Below, in pieces: positions 60,498 to 64,000 of a DNA stretch of 64,000 nucleotides. This DNA is from Planotetraspora silvatica (GTDB lineage Bacteria > Actinomycetota > Actinomycetes > Streptosporangiales > Streptosporangiaceae), in NCBI RefSeq assembly GCF_016863315.1, contig NZ_BOOQ01000024.1, positions 1-64,000 on the forward strand. The letters are read 5' to 3'. Under the pieces are notes generated by a model. It searched no databases. It was given only the letters and a program-made list of their open reading frames with translations, and was not told the DNA's origin. The position numbers were made by a program, and so were the translations under genes. Position 1 is the first letter of the stretch. Every line of letters begins with the position of its first letter.

Positions 60498-61703
60498 ATG
60501 TCCGACATCGTCGAGCGGTACGACATCCCCGAACAGCACTTCTGGCTGCACGGGCCCCGATCGGGCCCGGCGGTCGAGTTCGACGCCCGCACCGGGCTGT
60601 GGAATGTCTACGGTTACCCGGAGATGCACGAGGTCCTCGGCGGCCCCGCGACGTACTCCTCCGACACCGTGCGGGTGGTCCCCAAGGAGCTGATGCCCGG
60701 CGAAGACGACTTCTCGCTGAAGGGCTTCATCACCCAGATCGACCCGCCGAAGCACGGCAAGCTGCGCAAACTGGTCAGTAGCGCATTCACCCGTAAGGTC
60801 GTCGCGGATCTCGAACCGAGGATCGCCGCACTGACCCACGAGCTGCTCGACGCGGCGCGTGAGCGCGGCGGGTTCGAGCTCGTGAGCGATCTGGCCTATC
60901 CGCTGCCGGTCATCGTCATCGCCGAGTTGCTCGGGGTTCCCAGCGGGGATCGTGCCCTGTTCAAGCAGTGGGCCGACGCGTTGTTCCAGCGTGACACCGA
61001 GGTCTCGCTCAACCGGACCGCCGAGGAGCGAGGCGCGGACATCGAGGCCACGATGAGACCGTGGAAGGAGATGTCCGCCTATCTCGCCGCCCACGCCGCC
61101 GAACGCCGACGGCAGCCGCGCGCCGACCTGCTCACCAGACTGGTGGAGGCAGAGGTGGACGGCGAACGCCTGCCCGACGACCAGGTGGTCAACTTCGCGA
61201 TCGTCCTCCTGCTCGCGGGGCACATCACCACGACGATGCTGCTCGGCAACACGGTGCTGTGCCTGGACGCCTTCCCCGAGCAGCAGGAGAGGGTACGCGC
61301 CGACCGCTCCTCGATCCCGATCGTCATCGAGGAGTCCATCCGGTTCCTGACCCCGTTCGCTCTCCTCGGCCGCGCCACGACCCGCGAGGCCCGGCTCGGC
61401 GGCGTGACCATCCCGGCCGACCAGATGGTCATGATCTGGCTCGCGGCGGGCAACCGGGATCCGCGCCGGTTCCCCAACCCTGACGTCTTCGACCCCGACC
61501 GCGACCCCAACCCGCACCTCGGCTTCGGCCGCGGCATCCATTTCTGCCTGGGCGCGCCCTTGGCCCGGCTGGAGGGACGGGTCGCGCTGAACATCCTGCT
61601 CGACCGGTTCGACGCCCTGCGTACCGACCCGGACGACCCCGTGCAGTTCATCCCCATGCCGTCCCTGACAGGAGTGCGCCGCCTTCCGCTCATTCAGGGG
61701 TGA
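60498..61703 (+). CDS. Cytochrome P450
   Basis: 401 residues, typical soluble bacterial P450. I-helix LLLAGHITTTML with the oxygen-activating A-G-H-x-T pattern near 240, ExxR in EESIRF near 280 and the heme loop FGRGIHFCLGAPLARLEG with Cys near 352. The AHxPGH-like N-terminal region reads QIDPPKHGKLRKLVSSAFT. ATG 60498 is chosen because AAGGAGAG precedes it; longer in-frame starts at 60426 (GTGA overlap with the antiporter stop) and 60462 exist. Substrate and redox partners are not encoded nearby. Confidence 0.92.
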   Translation: MSDIVERYDIPEQHFWLHGPRSGPAVEFDARTGLWNVYGYPEMHEVLGGPATYSSDTVRVVPKELMPGEDDFSLKGFITQIDPPKHGKLRKLVSSAFTRKVVADLEPRIAALTHELLDAARERGGFELVSDLAYPLPVIVIAELLGVPSGDRALFKQWADALFQRDTEVSLNRTAEERGADIEATMRPWKEMSAYLAAHAAERRRQPRADLLTRLVEAEVDGERLPDDQVVNFAIVLLLAGHITTTMLLGNTVLCLDAFPEQQERVRADRSSIPIVIEESIRFLTPFALLGRATTREARLGGVTIPADQMVMIWLAAGNRDPRRFPNPDVFDPDRDPNPHLGFGRGIHFCLGAPLARLEGRVALNILLDRFDALRTDPDDPVQFIPMPSLTGVRRLPLIQG

Positions 61704-61769
61704 CGCCGAACGGCAAAGGCCAAGCCGCCCGGAAGGCCGTCGCAGCCGGCGATCAGGCCAGGGCAGCGG

Positions 61770-61894
61770 GCGATCCGGGGCGACGGCGAGGCGATGCGGA
61801 GGATGTACGGCTTGCCCTCCGTCGCCACGTAGATCTTGCTCCCGTCCACCACGCGCAGTGTGATCGTCGGAACGCCGTTGATCTCCGTGGGCGG
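61770..61894 (-). pseudogene. Relic of a lipoprotein gene
   Basis: One minus-strand frame reads TEINGVPTITLRVVDGSKI followed by YVATEGKPYILRIASPSP with coding-like codons, then runs into non-coding-like sequence on both sides. DGxxIYVAxxGKPYxLRI-type strings occur in actinobacterial LppX/LprG-like or related lipoproteins. No start codon or signal peptide is attached. The rest of 61704-62141 shows no gene. Confidence 0.45.
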
Positions 61895-62141
61895 CCCACC
61901 GTGGCATGTGCACCTCGACATGGTCCGACGCCCCCACGAGGCAGTCGTTCGCCCGGGCACAAGGACCCTGCGCTCGCGCGGAAGCGGCGTCCGGCCCTGT
62001 GTCCCAGCATGGATCTCAGGCCCCGCGCCCATGATCGTTGTTTTTCGGGTCCGAGGACCGTGGGCGTTCCTTCGCGCGGACCCCGCGACTGCCCCACGTA
62101 GGCGGGGCTCGGCCCCCACACCTGACGCGCTTGGAGACCTC

Positions 62142-63119
62142 ATGACCTTGACCCCGCAGGTGCCCACCGTCAACGGCCCGGTGGCCGTGGACGATCTGGG
62201 CACCGTACTGATGCACGAACACGTCTTCGTCCTGAGCGAGGAACTACGGCGGAGCATGCCGGAGAGCTGGGACGAGCAGCGACGCGTCGACGACGCCGTG
62301 GCCCGGTTGACGGCCCTTGCGGAAACGGGCGTGTCCACGATCGTCGATCCGACCGTCATCGGCCTCGGCCGGGACGTGCGACGCGTCGCGTCGGTCAACC
62401 AGCGCGTGGACCTCAACATCGTGGTCGCGACCGGCCTCTACACGCTGGCGGACGTGCCGCACTACTTCCGCTACCACGGTCCGGGAACGCTGCTCGGCGG
62501 CGCGGAGCGCATGACCGAACTGTTCATCCGTGAACTCACCGAGGGCATCGCGGACACCGGCATCAAAGCGGCCTTCCTCAAATGCGCGATCGAGGACGAG
62601 CTCACACCGGGTGTGGAGCGGGTGATGCGGGCCGTGGCGCAGGCCCACCTCAGCACGGGTGCGCCGATCACCGTCCACACCAGTGCGCACGCGCGCACCG
62701 GCCTGACCGCACAGGAGATCCTGCGCAGCGAGGGCGTCGACCTCGGCGCGGTGGTCATCGGGCACAGCGGTGACACCGCCGACCTGGACTATTTGCGCCA
62801 ACTCATCGACAACGGCTCCTACGTCGGCATGGACCGCTTCGGACTGGACATCCTGCTGCCCGGCGACCAACGAGTGGCGACCGTCGCGGCCCTCGCCCGG
62901 CAGGGACTGGCCGACCGGATGGTCCTGTCACACGACGCGTCGTGCCACATCGACTGGTTCCCTCCGGGTGTACGCGAACAGATCGCGCCGAACTGGCACT
63001 ACACGCACCTGCACGAGCAGGTGCTTCCGGCGCTGCTCCGCGCCGGGGTCACCCAGGCGCAACTGACCACCATGCTGGTGGACAACCCGCGCCGGTACTT
63101 CAGCCCGGCCAAGCCCTAG
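62142..63119 (+). CDS. Phosphotriesterase-family metal hydrolase (PLL/lactonase-like)
   Basis: 325 residues, TIM-barrel amidohydrolase. Metal ligands in family order: HEH in LMHEHVFVL near 25, bridging Lys in KAAFLKCAIEDE near 145, His in ITVHTSAHART and VIGHSGDTADL, and the catalytic Asp in MVLSHDASCHID near 262. YVGMDRFG is typical for phosphotriesterase-like lactonases. Natural substrates are usually acyl-homoserine or other lactones; organophosphate hydrolysis is a side activity. GGAG precedes ATG 62142. Confidence 0.87.
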   Translation: MTLTPQVPTVNGPVAVDDLGTVLMHEHVFVLSEELRRSMPESWDEQRRVDDAVARLTALAETGVSTIVDPTVIGLGRDVRRVASVNQRVDLNIVVATGLYTLADVPHYFRYHGPGTLLGGAERMTELFIRELTEGIADTGIKAAFLKCAIEDELTPGVERVMRAVAQAHLSTGAPITVHTSAHARTGLTAQEILRSEGVDLGAVVIGHSGDTADLDYLRQLIDNGSYVGMDRFGLDILLPGDQRVATVAALARQGLADRMVLSHDASCHIDWFPPGVREQIAPNWHYTHLHEQVLPALLRAGVTQAQLTTMLVDNPRRYFSPAKP

Positions 63120-63159
63120 CAGCGCCCGTGGGGCGGTGCCGCTCGGCGACCGGAGGGTT

Positions 63160-64000
63160 TCAGCCGAGCGCATCGCCTTCGCCGGATCCGGTGCTCGGCT
63201 CGGCTTTCGACGGCGAGGTCCGCCTCGGATGGAGAGCGTCGTTGCGGACGTCGGTGGGCGTTCTGCCGAACTGCTGCCGGAACGCGGTGGTGAACGCCGC
63301 ATGGCTTCCGAAGCCGCAGGCGTGGGCGATCTGCGAGATGGACGTGGCCGCCCAACTCCTGCTGGCCAGCCTGGACCGGGCGAGTTGCAGCCGCTCGCGA
63401 CGGATGAGGTCACGCGATGTGGTGTCGGACGCTTGCAGCACCTGCTGGATGTAGCGGGTCGACCAGCCGAGCGCCCGCGCGATCCTGGTGCCATCGAGGT
63501 CCGCGTCGCAGGCGTGCTCGCGGACGTAGCGCCGGATCGAGGCCTCCACTCGGGCACGCTGCCCGCTGGGCGCTGAATCGGTGCCGCCCTCCGCCGCCAG
63601 GCACACCAGATCGAGCAGCCGGTCGCACGCGATGTCGAAAGTCGTCGCGGAGAACTGCTCACGCTCCTCCTGCAGTGTGGCCACCACCTGCCTGACCACC
63701 CTGCCCAGACCGATGGAGGAGTCGAGCGTCACGGGCTTGCGGGTCACTGCCAGGCTGCGGGCGGCCACGTCCTGCTCACGCATGATGAACGCGATGGACA
63801 GGAAGTCGGCGTCGTGGGCGAAGGCCAGCGGCCGGTCGATGTCGCACAGCACCATGGAGCCGCGCCGGATCTCGGCCGACGACGGCCCCTGCTCCACCCA
63901 CGCCGTGCCCGCCAACGGCACCAGAAGCTCGTAGGTTCCCCGCGGATCCGACCGGATGTGCCGCCGGTCCCGGCGTACCACTTCCTGACCTCCACTGCAG
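63160..64000 (-). CDS. AraC family transcriptional regulator (5' end outside window)
   Basis: At least 273 residues. N-terminal part resembles the AraC-binding-like domain (SDPRGTYELLVPLAGTAWVEQGPS, RGSMVLCDIDRPLAF). The C-terminal double helix-turn-helix has ARALGWSTRYIQQVL and ISQIAHACGFGSHAAFTTAFRQQFGRTPTDVR. The frame stays open through 64000 (GQEVVRRDRR), and members with this domain are usually about 320 residues, so the true start lies beyond the window; GTG 63981 is the first internal candidate. It converges on the phosphotriesterase-like gene and may regulate the gene beyond. Confidence 0.85.
   Translation of the reverse strand, partial: CSGGQEVVRRDRRHIRSDPRGTYELLVPLAGTAWVEQGPSSAEIRRGSMVLCDIDRPLAFAHDADFLSIAFIMREQDVAARSLAVTRKPVTLDSSIGLGRVVRQVVATLQEEREQFSATTFDIACDRLLDLVCLAAEGGTDSAPSGQRARVEASIRRYVREHACDADLDGTRIARALGWSTRYIQQVLQASDTTSRDLIRRERLQLARSRLASRSWAATSISQIAHACGFGSHAAFTTAFRQQFGRTPTDVRNDALHPRRTSPSKAEPSTGSGEGDALG

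Noticed and set aside
1-64000. tRNA, rRNA, phage genes, att sites, intact IS elements or toxin-antitoxin pairs
   Set aside because: Scanning both strands gave no cloverleaf with TTCGA-type loop near gene ends, no integrase, and no short overlapping toxin-antitoxin genes.

Overview
The window is 64 kb of very GC-rich DNA with strong G/C preference at third codon positions, tightly packed operons with ATGA/GTGA overlaps, many GTG starts, and actinobacterial families (EXLDI and DUF1707 proteins, BlaI-M56 pairs, an actinobacterial IF-1, PadR-ABC pairs). This points to a filamentous actinomycete. A member of the Streptosporangiales (Nonomuraea/Actinomadura/Streptosporangium-like) is my inference, not something the sequence proves. 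No rRNA, tRNA, CRISPR array or intact mobile element was found. The density of two-component systems, ABC exporters and small regulators is that of a chromosomal arm or accessory region devoted to envelope homeostasis.

Layout. 1-1.5 kb: end of a DUF4097-like gene, a strong terminator, an IF-1 paralog and a GNAT acetyltransferase preceded by a 19-codon upstream ORF with a perfect Shine-Dalgarno sequence. 1.8-9.4 kb: exporter module 1 (lipoprotein, adaptor, ATPase, MacB-type permease) facing two consecutive NarL-type two-component systems. 9.7-14.9 kb: ABC ATPase, a permease with an extra ectodomain, and a beta-propeller/phosphatase-like protein. 14.9-20.5 kb: PadR-membrane protein pair divergent from a secreted lipase-like hydrolase, then a PadR-ABC set whose ATPase carries an apparent frameshift. 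20.7-21.9 kb: AbrB-type membrane protein.

21.9-31.5 kb: envelope block. UppP and DedA (lipid-carrier recycling) read from one side of a BlaI-box region and BlaI plus an M56 peptidase from the other. An OmpR-type two-component system has a similar box in front of it. A COG4705 membrane protein, two GT4 glycosyltransferases and a DMT transporter follow. 31.6-37.3 kb: exporter module 2, a paralog of module 1 with its own divergent NarL-type two-component system. 37.4-42.4 kb: dehalogenase-like hydrolase with HxlR regulator, aldo/keto reductase, NUDIX, methyltransferase and SnoaL-like protein. 42.5-46.6 kb: a 1374-residue secreted hydrolase/beta-helix/Ig-like chimera. 46.7-47.5 kb: a gene-poor, partly AT-rich stretch with a probable IS1380-type transposase relic.

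47.5-58.5 kb: potassium region. kdpD is intact, but kdpE survives only as its first roughly nine codons. An EXLDI-DUF1707-ABC exporter block lies between it and a kdp operon in the unusual order F-B-C-A. 58.9-64 kb: CPA1 antiporter, cytochrome P450, a lipoprotein relic, a phosphotriesterase-like hydrolase and an AraC regulator cut by the window edge.

Main observations: a BlaI-box region joining undecaprenyl-carrier recycling to antibiotic-type sensing and a two-component system; a duplicated exporter/lipoprotein module with a shared TCCCCC-N4-GGGGGA element at copy 1; a decapitated kdpE; an RHH-like EXLDI protein next to ATACGTA repeats; and two short upstream ORFs placed as translational regulators.
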